A stretch of DNA of 64,000 nt from Solibacillus isronensis (lineage in GTDB: Bacteria; Bacillota; Bacilli; Bacillales_A; Planococcaceae). The position numbers and the translations under genes are program-made. Numbering within the stretch: position 1 is the first letter of the stretch; every line of letters begins with the position of its first letter. This document shows, piece by piece, positions 1 to 9,676 of this stretch. The stretch spans positions 62,001 through 126,000 of the forward strand of contig NZ_JAMBOC010000001.1 of the NCBI RefSeq assembly GCF_023715405.1, read 5' to 3'. Under the pieces are notes generated by a model that was not told the origin of the DNA, ran no database searches, and worked only from the letters and a program-made list of their open reading frames with translations.

Positions 1-803
1 CGGATTCAAAGCTAGAAAGCGGTATTGATTTTTCTCAAGCAATTTTAACGACAGATACAGTAATGAAAAATACAACTTATGCAACAATCATTGATGGCAA
101 GGAAGTAATTGTTTCAGGAACAGCTAAAGGCTCTGGAATGATTGAACCGAATATGGCGACAATGCTCGGGTTTATTACAACTGATGCCAATATTGCATCA
201 GAAGAGCTGCAAAAAGCGTTATCGAGTGTAACGGATTGCACATTCAACTCGATCACAGTTGATGGAGATACATCAACGAACGATACAGTTATTGTAATGG
301 CAAACGGCTTAGCAGGAAATGAACCGCTATCACCTGCACATCCGGACTGGGATAACTTCTACACAGCATTACGTCTCGTATCAGAAGATTTAGCAAAGTC
401 AATTGCACGTGACGGGGAAGGTGCGACAAAGCTGATTGAAGTAGAAGTGGATGGAGCAGTTTCAGATGAAGAAGCACGTAAAATCGCGAAGACAGTTGTA
501 GGTTCACCACTAGTGAAAACAGCAGTATTTGGCTGTGATGCAAACTGGGGACGTATTATTGCAGCAGTTGGCTATTCCGGAGCTGTAATCGATCCTGATA
601 AAATCACAATCAAAATTGGTGGAGCAACAATGGTGGAAAATGGCGAACCGATTAAGTTTTCCGAAGAAGAGCTCATCGAAATTTTAAAGCAACATGAAGT
701 AAAAATATATGTGTCACTTGAAGTCGGTAAAGGGCACGGATTCGCCTGGGGGTGTGATTTGACTTATGACTACGTTCAAATCAACGCATCATACCGCTCG
801 TAA
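1..803 (+). CDS. argJ: ArgJ, bifunctional ornithine acetyltransferase / N-acetylglutamate synthase (3' part only)
   Basis: The reading frame is open from base 3, so the start lies outside the window and only the C-terminal ~266 residues are present. ArgJ moves the acetyl group from N-acetylornithine to glutamate in the cyclic arginine pathway, in the cytoplasm. The family's self-cleavage site, Ala-Thr in the motif NMATMLGFITTDA, is visible at about 158-196. Cleavage there makes the alpha and beta chains, and the Thr becomes the nucleophile. The SITVDGDTSTNDT block of the beta chain also matches. The gene overlaps argB by 38 bp, so the two are translationally coupled in an arg operon (argJ-argB-argD here, argC presumably upstream). 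Identification is firm. Confidence 0.96.
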   Translation, partial: DSKLESGIDFSQAILTTDTVMKNTTYATIIDGKEVIVSGTAKGSGMIEPNMATMLGFITTDANIASEELQKALSSVTDCTFNSITVDGDTSTNDTVIVMANGLAGNEPLSPAHPDWDNFYTALRLVSEDLAKSIARDGEGATKLIEVEVDGAVSDEEARKIAKTVVGSPLVKTAVFGCDANWGRIIAAVGYSGAVIDPDKITIKIGGATMVENGEPIKFSEEELIEILKQHEVKIYVSLEVGKGHGFAWGCDLTYDYVQINASYRS

Positions 804-1542
804 AATGGTCATCAAGCTTGGTGGCAGCACATTAGAAGGTCTTAACGAGACCTTCTTTCGCAATTTTAAAGCATTGCAGGAACAAGGTATCCAACTCATT
901 ATTACCCATGGTGGAGGACCTGCGATCAACCGCGAATTAGCTGCTGCCGGAATCGAGTCCCATACAGTGAATGGACTGCGTGTCACGAGTGAAGAAATGA
1001 TCGATATCGTACAGTCAACTTTAATCGGGAAAGTAAATCCTTCACTCGTCCATGAGCTCCATTCGGCAAGTATTTCTGCCATTGGACTGAATGGGTTTGA
1101 TGGCGGGTTGCTAGAGAGTGAATTTTTAGATTATGAAACTTACGCATATGTAGGAGAAGTGAAGCATGTTAATATTAATATGTTAAACTCTTTGACGGAA
1201 GCTGGAATTGTTCCTGTCATTGCGTGTATCGGTGCAACGAAGGATGGGCAGGCGCTGAATATAAATGGCGATACAGTGGCAAGTGAAATTGCATTGGCTG
1301 TCGAGGCAGATTGTCTCCTGCTTGTGACGGATGTAGCTGGTATTCGCATACAGGATGAATATCAGACGGAAGTGACACCAAGCTTAATTGAACAATGGAT
1401 TGGCGAAGGGCATATTTACGGCGGGATGATTCCGAAAGTGCAAGGCGCCCTTAATTGTTTAAATGCAGGCATTCCTTCTGTACAAATTGTTAATGAAACT
1501 TTAACCGGGACGACTATTTTAAGTGAGGAGCTAGTGAAATGA
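766..1542 (+). CDS. argB: Acetylglutamate kinase ArgB
   Basis: Phosphorylates N-acetylglutamate with ATP, the second arginine biosynthesis step. The 258-residue length matches the B. subtilis enzyme. The amino acid kinase fold is shown by the KLGG nucleotide loop at residues 17-20, THGGGP at 47-52 in the substrate/phosphate loop, and the NGDTVASEIA and LLVTDVAGI blocks. The ATG at 766 was chosen because a GGGGG-rich Shine-Dalgarno lies about 12 bases upstream. The in-frame ATG at 805, just before the KLGG motif, has no ribosome site and would cut the family N-terminus. The gene starts inside argJ and ends with ATGA shared with argD. Confidence 0.96.
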   Translation: MTTFKSTHHTARKMVIKLGGSTLEGLNETFFRNFKALQEQGIQLIITHGGGPAINRELAAAGIESHTVNGLRVTSEEMIDIVQSTLIGKVNPSLVHELHSASISAIGLNGFDGGLLESEFLDYETYAYVGEVKHVNINMLNSLTEAGIVPVIACIGATKDGQALNINGDTVASEIALAVEADCLLLVTDVAGIRIQDEYQTEVTPSLIEQWIGEGHIYGGMIPKVQGALNCLNAGIPSVQIVNETLTGTTILSEELVK

Positions 1543-2690
1543 GTGCATTATTCCAAAATTACGCAAGAAGACCTTTTGCTATTGTCGAAGGAAAAGGAAC
1601 AGAAGTATTTGATACGACAGGGAAAAGATATTTAGATTTTACGAGCGGCATTGCTGTTTGTAGTTTAGGGCATGCACATCCATCTATCGTTGAAGCGATT
1701 CAAAAACAAAGTCAAAAGCTGTGGCATATTAGTAACTTATTTGAAAGTCCGGGACAGGAAAAACTTGCTGCATCATTAGTGAAAGATTTGCATTTATCGT
1801 ATGCATTTTTCTGTAATAGTGGCGCAGAGGCGAACGAAGCAGCTATTAAATTAGCACGTAAGCATACAGGAAAACATAAAATCATTGTGTTTGAACAGAG
1901 CTTTCACGGACGTACATTTGGTGCGATGAGCGCAACTGGACAAGATAAAGTACGTAATGGCTTCGGTCCTTTAGTAAGCGAGTTTATTACATTGCCGTTT
2001 AATGATGTCGAAGCATTAAAAGCTGCAGCTGATGCAGATACTGCTGCGATTATGCTTGAAATGATTCAGGGTGAAGGCGGAGTAAATCCTGTAACGGAGG
2101 ATTTCGCGAAAGCTATTCATGAAATTCAGCAATCATCGGATATTTTAGTTATCATTGATGAAGTACAAACAGGTATCGGACGTACAGGAACACGTTTCGC
2201 ATATGAACAGACAGCTATCAAACCGGATATTGTTTCAATGGCAAAAGGTCTTGGTGGCGGTTTCCCTATTGGGGGAATCCTCGGGACAGAAAAGCTGTTT
2301 AACACATTTAATGCCGGTACACATGGTACGACATTCGGCGGAAATCCATTAGGTGTTGCCGTTGCACAAACGGTTATCGATCAAATATTCAATGATGCCT
2401 TTTTGGATAATGTTAAACAAAAGTCGGCGTATTTTATTAATAAACTGGAAGAAGCTTTTCCGGAAGATAACTATTCAGTTCAAGGAAAAGGGTTAATGCT
2501 TGGTCTAAGCCTTGGTGGCGAGGATGTGGCGCCATATGTGGCAGCATTGGATAAAGCGGGTCTATTAACGGTTGCAGCCGGCCCGAAAGTAATTCGATTA
2601 TTACCTCCTTTAACAGTGAGTGAACAGGAAATTGATGAAGCAGTCAATTTACTAAAAGATGTATTAAAAGCGGAACAAGTATCAATTTAA
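1539..2690 (+). CDS. argD: Acetylornithine aminotransferase ArgD
   Basis: PLP-dependent class III aminotransferase making N-acetylornithine from N-acetylglutamate semialdehyde. The 383 residues are typical. The PLP lysine is K236 in SMAKGLGGGFPIGG, preceded by the PLP-ring contact D207 in IIDEVQTG. NSGAEANEAAIKLAR (93-107) binds the phosphate. The start codon overlaps the argB stop (ATGA), so the genes are coupled. A strong terminator follows 15 bases after the stop, so the operon ends here, unlike B. subtilis where carAB-argF follow. ArgD enzymes can also serve lysine synthesis as succinyl-DAP aminotransferase; that is not decidable here. Confidence 0.95.
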   Translation: MSALFQNYARRPFAIVEGKGTEVFDTTGKRYLDFTSGIAVCSLGHAHPSIVEAIQKQSQKLWHISNLFESPGQEKLAASLVKDLHLSYAFFCNSGAEANEAAIKLARKHTGKHKIIVFEQSFHGRTFGAMSATGQDKVRNGFGPLVSEFITLPFNDVEALKAAADADTAAIMLEMIQGEGGVNPVTEDFAKAIHEIQQSSDILVIIDEVQTGIGRTGTRFAYEQTAIKPDIVSMAKGLGGGFPIGGILGTEKLFNTFNAGTHGTTFGGNPLGVAVAQTVIDQIFNDAFLDNVKQKSAYFINKLEEAFPEDNYSVQGKGLMLGLSLGGEDVAPYVAALDKAGLLTVAAGPKVIRLLPPLTVSEQEIDEAVNLLKDVLKAEQVSI

Positions 2691-2697
2691 TTACATT

Positions 2698-2738
2698 AAA
2701 AAAACTCACCAACTTTATTATTAGTTGGTGAGTTTTTG
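2698..2738. terminator. Bidirectional rho-independent terminator between argD and pbp
   Basis: A perfect 10-bp stem CTCACCAACT / AGTTGGTGAG (2705-2714 and 2723-2732) is flanked by an A-run on the left and TTTTT on the right. It can therefore stop transcripts from argD (plus) and from the penicillin-binding protein gene (minus), which converge here. Confidence 0.93.
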
Positions 2739-2741
2739 CTT

Positions 2742-5615
2742 TTATTCTCCTGATGGTTCTGGTTCGACCGGATCAACGTCAACTTCAATTTCGTCCAGGT
2801 CTTCAATTATTTCCCCAGGGACAACATTTTCTTCCTCTTCTTCTGTTTCCGGTGGAGCAGGTGGAGCAGTTTCCACCACTTCTCCGACTTCATTCGAATA
2901 ACCGGATTCCAATCCAGTAATATCGACTGCTACAACGATGTAGCGAACTCCTGGTGAAACAGACACGCGGTATCCTTCATAAGATTTTAATGAACGTACA
3001 AGCGATCTGCCCTGGTCGGTAACGCTATATACGCGATAGCCAACAACATCATTTGATGCAGAGGCTGTCCATGAAAGTGAACCATTTGCCAATGTAGCAA
3101 AAACAGGTTGCGGTGGTGCACTGTCTGCCGAGAATGGAGCACCGGTTACAACGCCCTTACCTGAATTGAATGACAATAATTTTGAAGCGTCTCCACCCAG
3201 TTTGCCTAACATGCGGTCAACAAAGGCCTGATTTAATCCGAAACCGCTCATTTGAACAAACTCAGTAGGTGTATTCGGTAATGCAGCATACGTGTTGCCG
3301 TTAATTACAACCGATGTGGAAGATACAAAGCTATCATCCGGCTGAGTCGGTAAAAATACATTTTTATTAAATAAATCGGAAGTGACTAAACCGGCATTGG
3401 CACATGAAGTAGAAGGTGCCAGGCCTGAAATACCACAAAATGATCTTGTCACAACGCCTTCAGGTTTTTTGAATGTTTCTTTCGTACCGATTAATTCCGG
3501 GTCAATGTCATAAAGTGTATTTAGGTATTTTGCCCATAAACGGTTTACCCGCTGACTTGGATGCTGGTAACGGTTATTAAATGCATAAAGTGTACGCAAT
3601 TTTTCGTAACCCATCCAGACACCTACCGATATATTCGGATTATATCCGACAAACCAAACATCGTTATGGTCCTGTGTTGTACCAGACTTAGCAGCGAAGT
3701 CAGATGAGAATTTCAACTGGCTCTTTGCCAATGTTCCAGTTCCGCCCTGCTTCAGCACATCACGCAGCATATCTGTCATCATATACGCTGTTTCAGGCGC
3801 AAATACTTTCACTGGCTCTACTTTATGTTCATAAATAATATTGCCGTCCAAATCTTCAATGCGGTCAATCATATAGGCATCGATAAATTGCCCGTTATTG
3901 GCAAATGTCGCATAGGCATTAGTATTTTCTTCAACTGAAGCACCAATATCCAAAGCTCCAAGAACTGTAGAAAGGTTTACATAGTCCTTTTTGTCTAGCT
4001 TGGAGAATCCCATTTTTTCCAAATAGGTTGCCGGACTGCGGTCTAAAATTGAATTATATAATCTTAGGACGGCTAAGTTTTGTGATGAAGCAACCGCCTG
4101 GCGTGCTGGTATAATTCCTAATTCCTGATTCGGGTTATAGTTTACAGGGGCATAGCCGTCAGATGGACGTTTGAATTTCACATCGACAACAGGGCTTCCT
4201 GCTCCGATGACACCGTAATCAAGTGCTGGTGCGTAGGCAAGTAATGGTTTCATTGTTGAACCGTTTGAACGGAATGCATTTGTTGCGTGATTTACTTGTG
4301 TAATATTATGGTCGCGACCGCCAACGAAACTTAAAATACGGCCGGTACTATTTTCAATAACAATACTTCCTGTTTGTACAGGTACATCCACTTCGATTTC
4401 TTCACCTGTTTCAGGATCTTTTTCTTTCTTCTTGTATGTTTGTCCGTATAAAGTGAATTCCTCCGTCACTTTTTTCATGGAATCATACATATCTTTATTG
4501 ATCGTTGAGTAAATACGGTAACCGCCGGAACGTATTGTACGGTCTGCCAGTATAGTATACTTTTCATTTAAATTTTCTTCTTCTTTTAAACGATCCGGGT
4601 CAATGCCGTCTTTTTCCGCGAGAATTTTAGCGAAAATCTCTTTTGAACGGAGCTCAAGCTCAGCTGTTAACCAAGGATATTTTTCTTCCGGACGGATTTC
4701 ATACCCTTTGAAGTCTTTCGTAATATCGTACGCAATTGCTTCGTTATATTCTTTCTCGGTAATATAACCCGCCTCCTGCATACGATAAAGAACCGTTTTC
4801 ATCCGGTCAATACCTGGCTGCATTCCTTCCGCGCTTTTTTGCTCACCTTTATTTGTAAAAGGTGTATATGTGAAAGGTGCCTGAGGGATACCGGCAATAT
4901 AGGCAGCCTGCGGTAAATTTAATTTAGATGCGGAAATACCGAAAATACCTTGTGCAGCCGTCTCGATGCCGGCAATATTACGACCTGAAGAATTTCGGCC
5001 GTACGGGATAATATTTAAATAGGCTTCGAGTATTTCTTCTTTAGTCATAAAATGCTCCAAACGATAAGCAAGTAAAATTTCCTTTGCTTTACGTTCATAT
5101 GAAACTTCATTCGTTAATATTTGGTTTTTTATTAATTGCTGTGTAAGCGTAGAGCCACCTGTCTGTGTTGACGAGTTGGATACGTCTTGCAGTAATCCCC
5201 GTAATACCGCTTTTGGCACAATGCCGGTATGCTCCCGGAAATATTCATCCTCCGTAGCAAGTACTGCATTAATCAGGGATGGGGATATATTGGCAAGCGA
5301 TGTTTCACGTCGGTCTAAATCTGTTCGGATCTTTCCTATGTAAATATCGTTCGCAAAATAAAGTTCACTTGTTTCTTCATAGCTGAAAATTTGTTCGCGC
5401 ATTTCTTCTTTCGATCGCAAAGGTTCATCCTTTGTTAATGATGCGAAGTAACCTGCGCCTACACCTCCGACAAACAACAGTGTCGCAGCTATAAAAATAA
5501 TCGCCAGCAAAGTTAAATTCCAGAATACACCGCCTCCAATTCGGACGTAGCGCATTCGTTCTGAAGAAGCAAGGATATCGATTTTTTTATTTAATTTTTC
5601 GAGCCATTCTCTCAC
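2742..5615 (-). CDS. Class A penicillin-binding protein (PBP1A-type) with C-terminal FN3 domain and acidic tail
   Basis: Bifunctional peptidoglycan glycosyltransferase/transpeptidase, 957 residues. Order: short cytoplasmic N-terminus, one membrane helix (about 32-56), GT51 domain with catalytic E122 in ATEDEYFREHTG and GGSTLTQQLIKN (153-164), then the transpeptidase domain with S453-T-M-K456, S511-Q-N513 and K643-S-G645. Residues ~835-912 look like a fibronectin type III repeat. The last 45 residues are Pro/Glu/Asp rich, with a run of Glu. The GTG start at 5615 has AGGAGG eight bases upstream. It is monocistronic on the minus strand, divergent from tyrS. In B. subtilis the gene at this location is pbpA/ponA-like; I do not assign a symbol. 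Confidence 0.93.
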   Translation of the reverse strand: MREWLEKLNKKIDILASSERMRYVRIGGGVFWNLTLLAIIFIAATLLFVGGVGAGYFASLTKDEPLRSKEEMREQIFSYEETSELYFANDIYIGKIRTDLDRRETSLANISPSLINAVLATEDEYFREHTGIVPKAVLRGLLQDVSNSSTQTGGSTLTQQLIKNQILTNEVSYERKAKEILLAYRLEHFMTKEEILEAYLNIIPYGRNSSGRNIAGIETAAQGIFGISASKLNLPQAAYIAGIPQAPFTYTPFTNKGEQKSAEGMQPGIDRMKTVLYRMQEAGYITEKEYNEAIAYDITKDFKGYEIRPEEKYPWLTAELELRSKEIFAKILAEKDGIDPDRLKEEENLNEKYTILADRTIRSGGYRIYSTINKDMYDSMKKVTEEFTLYGQTYKKKEKDPETGEEIEVDVPVQTGSIVIENSTGRILSFVGGRDHNITQVNHATNAFRSNGSTMKPLLAYAPALDYGVIGAGSPVVDVKFKRPSDGYAPVNYNPNQELGIIPARQAVASSQNLAVLRLYNSILDRSPATYLEKMGFSKLDKKDYVNLSTVLGALDIGASVEENTNAYATFANNGQFIDAYMIDRIEDLDGNIIYEHKVEPVKVFAPETAYMMTDMLRDVLKQGGTGTLAKSQLKFSSDFAAKSGTTQDHNDVWFVGYNPNISVGVWMGYEKLRTLYAFNNRYQHPSQRVNRLWAKYLNTLYDIDPELIGTKETFKKPEGVVTRSFCGISGLAPSTSCANAGLVTSDLFNKNVFLPTQPDDSFVSSTSVVINGNTYAALPNTPTEFVQMSGFGLNQAFVDRMLGKLGGDASKLLSFNSGKGVVTGAPFSADSAPPQPVFATLANGSLSWTASASNDVVGYRVYSVTDQGRSLVRSLKSYEGYRVSVSPGVRYIVVAVDITGLESGYSNEVGEVVETAPPAPPETEEEEENVVPGEIIEDLDEIEVDVDPVEPEPSGE

Positions 5616-5677
5616 ATCATCGACCTCCTAAAATCTTGTTTATTATAGCATATTTGATATATAAACGAATATAAATA

Positions 5678-5705
5678 TTGACATCAACTATTTTCTAGGT
5701 AGAAT
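5678..5705 (+). promoter_or_regulatory. Sigma-A promoter of tyrS
   Basis: TTGACA at 5678-5683 and TAGAAT at 5700-5705 with a 16-base spacer, a near-consensus vegetative promoter placed a few bases before the T-box stem I. Confidence 0.85.
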
Positions 5706-5713
5706 AGAAAATA

Positions 5714-5952
5714 TAAATTTCAGGCAACGAAGAGTTTGCAGTAATAAATGTGTTCCCTGCATAGAGAGCTAGCGGTTGGTGAAAGCTAGACATAGCGCAT
5801 TTATGAATTACGTACTTGGAGCCTGAACGGATCGTCTCGTTATAGACGCTTAAAGTGGAAGAAAGAGACTGAAATTTCTTCAAGCCGGGTGGTACCGCGT
5901 TAAATTAAAATTTGACGTCCCTGCATGCATTTGCGTGTAGGGACGTTTTTTT
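5714..5952 (+). promoter_or_regulatory. Tyrosine T-box riboswitch of tyrS
   Basis: The stem I base is formed by TTCAGGC (5719-5725) with GCCTGAA (5821-5827). The conserved T-box GGGTGGTACCGCG is at 5887-5899. TAC tyrosine codons stand at 5809-5811 and 5813-5815 on the 3' side of stem I, one being the specifier; I cannot decide which. The transcription terminator arms are at 5915-5928 and 5933-5946 and the T-run at 5947-5953. Uncharged tRNA-Tyr should stabilise the antiterminator, in which the T-box sequence pairs with the terminator 5' side, and let tyrS be transcribed. Confidence 0.95.
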
Positions 5953-5953
5953 A
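5915..5953 (+). terminator. T-box attenuator terminator hairpin
   Basis: Fourteen-base arms starting ACGTCCCT and ending AGGGACGT, with further G-U and Watson-Crick pairs up to an ATTT loop, followed by seven T. This is the off-state structure of the tyrS riboswitch. Confidence 0.92.
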
Positions 5954-5995
5954 TCTTCATTCAGCGGACGTTTCAAACGTCCGCTGAATGAAGAT
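5953..5995. repeat. 43-bp perfect palindrome directly after the T-box terminator
   Basis: Two 21-base arms (beginning ATCTTCATTCAGCGGACG) are perfect inverted copies around a single central C at 5974. The palindrome starts at the last T of the riboswitch terminator, so every tyrS read-through transcript carries it. It forms the head of the structured element that follows. Confidence 0.9.
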
Positions 5996-6133
5996 AAGCC
6001 CCGGGCGGATGTCACAGATTTTTAAAGGGAGATGAAGTCAGCCTAAATGCGTCACATCGTGTGACAACGGCTGACTGACCCACATCCTGTGGGCCTAAAA
6101 AATCTGGACCCAATTACGCTGGGGCGTAATTGA
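5996..6133 (+). repeat. Structured intergenic element (multi-hairpin) in the tyrS 5' leader
   Basis: After CCCCGGGCGGA (5999-6009) an outer stem CAGATTTTT/AAAAATCTG (6015-6023, 6098-6106) encloses two hairpins. One is GTCAGCC/GGCTGAC (6037-6043, 6069-6075) with an inner GTCAC/GTGAC. The other is CCCAC/GTGGG (6079-6083, 6089-6093). A fourth perfect hairpin CAATTACGC/GCGTAATTG (6111-6119, 6124-6132) closes the element. No coding potential fits it. A degenerate relative with the same start and end motifs lies upstream of polA. Inference: a genome-wide interspersed repeat or mobile RNA element. I cannot count copies from this window alone. Confidence 0.6.
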
Positions 6134-6164
6134 CTTCCTTACAAGTAAATGACGCATCATGTAA

Positions 6165-7451
<1,287 letters not shown>

Positions 7452-7457
7452 TTAATT

Positions 7458-7495
7458 AAAACGTCTTGGAAAGCAGTTTTCCAAGACGTTTTTTA
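7458..7495 (+). terminator. Terminator of tyrS
   Basis: AAACGTCTTGGAAA pairs with the TTTCCAAGACGTTT side around a GCAG loop and runs into a T-tract at 7489-7494. Confidence 0.92.
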
Positions 7496-7543
7496 AAAGG
7501 AATTTCATGTTTCATAAAGAACGTAGAGGTTAGGGGTGAAAGT

Positions 7544-8716
7544 ATGGAAAATAAATCGTATTTAGGGAAAATTGTCATTTCAATTTTTGTATTACTGACT
7601 GTTTGCTTTTTTACTTTCATATTGTTATTTATTGTGGCGTTCAGCGGTAACATTCATTATATACCGTTAGTAATTGCAGCTGCGGTCATATTATATATTG
7701 GTTTTGTCCTTGTGATTTTTGATGTGTTTTATAAAAACAGTAAACGTGTAAAAATCTTTTGGACAATTGCCGGAATCGTTTTAGTCGCCTGTACGGTCCA
7801 ACCTGTTTATAAATGGTTCGATGATCGGGTACCTACTGTAGACTCAGAAGTGAATATTTATCAATATGAGCCGTTTACAGATAAAAATAAATTAGTTCAA
7901 TTGGATAAGAAGCCGACTTTAAAGCTAGCGGAACCTTTACCTAAAATCGACGGTGCAACGGCTTTGTATCCATTGTATGCCGCCATTACTGAGCATATAT
8001 ATCCGGAAAAAGAATACAATCCGTACAAGAGCGAAGTGGTGGTCAACCAGACTCATGAAGCCTATACGAATCTGATTTTCGGAAATACGGACATGATTTT
8101 TGCAGCTGGTCCTTCAGATTCGCAAATTAATCAAGCCGAACAACAGGGTATTAAACTTCATTTGACGCCGATCGGAAAAGAAGCGTTTGTCTTTTTCGTC
8201 AACAGTAAAAATAACGTCAATCGTCTATCACTCGATCAAATTAAAGGGATTTATGCTGGGGAAATTACAAACTGGGAAGAAGTGGGCGGAAAAGATGATG
8301 CAATCCGGGCGTTCCAAAGACCTCAGGACAGTGGATCGCAAACTGCACTGCAACGTCTAATGGGGGATACCCCTTTAATGGAAGCACCAACGGAAGATAT
8401 AGCGACAGGTATGGGTGGAATTATCAATGAAGTGTCCCAATATAAAAATTATAAAAATGCAATCGGTTATACTTTCCGTTACTATTCAAATGAAATGGTT
8501 AAAAATAAAGAAATCAAACTTTTGGAAATCAATGGAGTTGCACCGACAAGAGAAACGATTCGCAACAATACGTATCCGATCGCTTCCGAATTTTATATTG
8601 TGACAGCAGGCGAGCCGACAGGAAATGTTAAGAAACTGATTGAATGGGTGCTGTCGGAAGAAGGGCAGGCATTAGTGGAAAAGGCTGGCTATGTATCTCT
8701 TAAATCTGCCGAATAG
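7544..8716 (+). CDS. Membrane-anchored PstS-like substrate-binding domain protein
   Basis: About 390 residues. Three hydrophobic helices occupy roughly residues 8-85, followed by an extracellular periplasmic-binding-protein domain like those of PstS. Visible are KIDGATALYPLYAAI (the family's target-binding start), NQTHEAYTNLIFGNTDMIFAAGPS, LTPIGKEAFVFFVNSKN, LSLDQIKGIYAGEITNWEEVGG and QRPQDSGSQTALQRLMG. The Asp-Ser-Gly segment is the usual phosphate contact. The ATG at 7544 has AGGGGTGAA upstream; an earlier in-frame ATG lies inside the tyrS terminator and is unlikely. No Pst permease or ATPase is adjacent, so it may sense or scavenge an anion rather than serve an importer. The true ligand is unknown. 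Confidence 0.75.
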   Translation: MENKSYLGKIVISIFVLLTVCFFTFILLFIVAFSGNIHYIPLVIAAAVILYIGFVLVIFDVFYKNSKRVKIFWTIAGIVLVACTVQPVYKWFDDRVPTVDSEVNIYQYEPFTDKNKLVQLDKKPTLKLAEPLPKIDGATALYPLYAAITEHIYPEKEYNPYKSEVVVNQTHEAYTNLIFGNTDMIFAAGPSDSQINQAEQQGIKLHLTPIGKEAFVFFVNSKNNVNRLSLDQIKGIYAGEITNWEEVGGKDDAIRAFQRPQDSGSQTALQRLMGDTPLMEAPTEDIATGMGGIINEVSQYKNYKNAIGYTFRYYSNEMVKNKEIKLLEINGVAPTRETIRNNTYPIASEFYIVTAGEPTGNVKKLIEWVLSEEGQALVEKAGYVSLKSAE

Positions 8717-8751
8717 TAAAAGATTGGTATGCTACTAAAGGAGCAATAACT

Positions 8752-8779
8752 TTGTATCACCTTAAAATATCAGTATAAT
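8752..8779 (+). promoter_or_regulatory. Sigma-A promoter of the Yip1-family gene
   Basis: TTGTAT (8752-8757), 16-base spacer, perfect TATAAT (8774-8779), 34 bases before the start codon. Confidence 0.7.
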
Positions 8780-8812
8780 AGATTGTATACATATTTTTAG
8801 GGGGATGTTATT

Positions 8813-9424
8813 TTGAGTGAGCAATTAACAGGTACAGTCGATGATCGACATGCCATATTAAGCATTGCTGTTAAACCCCGAGATACTATTCGTTATGTGT
8901 TAACAACCAAAAAGTTATCTTATTTCATTTTCGTTGGTATTATCGGAGTGTTTGCTAGCAATTTAATTAGCTTTATCGGTAGTGAATTTACAGGGCAATT
9001 TACACTAGGGGATATCGTTTATTCAACATTTCTATTTAGTTTAATACTGTATTTTCTTTCTACAGTTTTATCAGCAGGCGTATTGACACTCTCAGCAAAA
9101 GTTTTCGGTGGTATAGGGAAATTTAAAGAAATGTTCCGCATGATCAGTGTGACAATGATTCCTTATATTTGGATATTGCCGGTTCTGCTTTTCTGGATGC
9201 AATTCGCACCACAGTCATTTTTCACGATCTCCTATATGGAGACGTCACTAGGTGATTTGATTTTGCAATTTGTTTGCGGAACACTAATTATCATTAGCAG
9301 TATTTGGACATATGTCATCACAGTTATTGGAATTTCAGAAGTCCACCGCATTTCTAAATGGAAAGCATTTTTTGCTTCGTTTATAGTAATTGCTGTACTA
9401 GGAGCAACTTACTTTACATTTTAA
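8813..9424 (+). CDS. Yip1-domain integral membrane protein
   Basis: A 203-residue protein with about five membrane helices (roughly 38-58, 75-97, 117-137, 147-170, 183-202). The N-terminal KPRDTIRYVL is typical of bacterial Yip1-domain (YIP1/Yip1d1) proteins. Their role in Firmicutes is not established. The start is TTG, seven bases after TAGGGGGATG; no better start is available. It follows the PstS-like gene but has its own promoter and terminator. Family assignment is from pattern memory. Confidence 0.65.
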   Translation: MSEQLTGTVDDRHAILSIAVKPRDTIRYVLTTKKLSYFIFVGIIGVFASNLISFIGSEFTGQFTLGDIVYSTFLFSLILYFLSTVLSAGVLTLSAKVFGGIGKFKEMFRMISVTMIPYIWILPVLLFWMQFAPQSFFTISYMETSLGDLILQFVCGTLIIISSIWTYVITVIGISEVHRISKWKAFFASFIVIAVLGATYFTF

Positions 9425-9472
9425 AAGACATTATTAAATTGTAACGTATTCTAATTCTACGTTTAAATTAAA

Positions 9473-9510
9473 AGATGCTGCCGCTATATAAGCGTACAGC
9501 ATCTTTTTTA
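9473..9510 (+). terminator. Terminator after the Yip1-family gene
   Basis: AGATGCTG/CAGCATCT (9473-9480, 9497-9504) with an inner CGCT/AGCG pair, followed by six T. Confidence 0.9.
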
Positions 9511-9570
9511 TTGTTAGCGGTCTGCATTGTCTGAGTCAGGAAAAAGCTAAATACATTGTCACTGAACTAA

Positions 9571-9601
9571 AAATTAAAAGGGTCACTGGGGGAAGTGACC
9601 C
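9571..9601 (-). terminator. Terminator of yjcZ-like gene (minus strand)
   Basis: GGGTCACT/AGTGACCC (9580-9587, 9594-9601). On the minus strand the hairpin is followed by a TTTTAATTT tail, which fits the end of the small gene at 9677-9832. Confidence 0.75.
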
Positions 9602-9676
9602 TAATGGCGCGAAAATCAGTAATAAGTAGTTGGAATTATTCCTGGCTAGCTAAAAATTTTTTGTGAATCGATTTTA

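Noticed and set aside
289..543. 84-codon minus-strand frame
   Set aside because: Shadow of argJ; no start signals.
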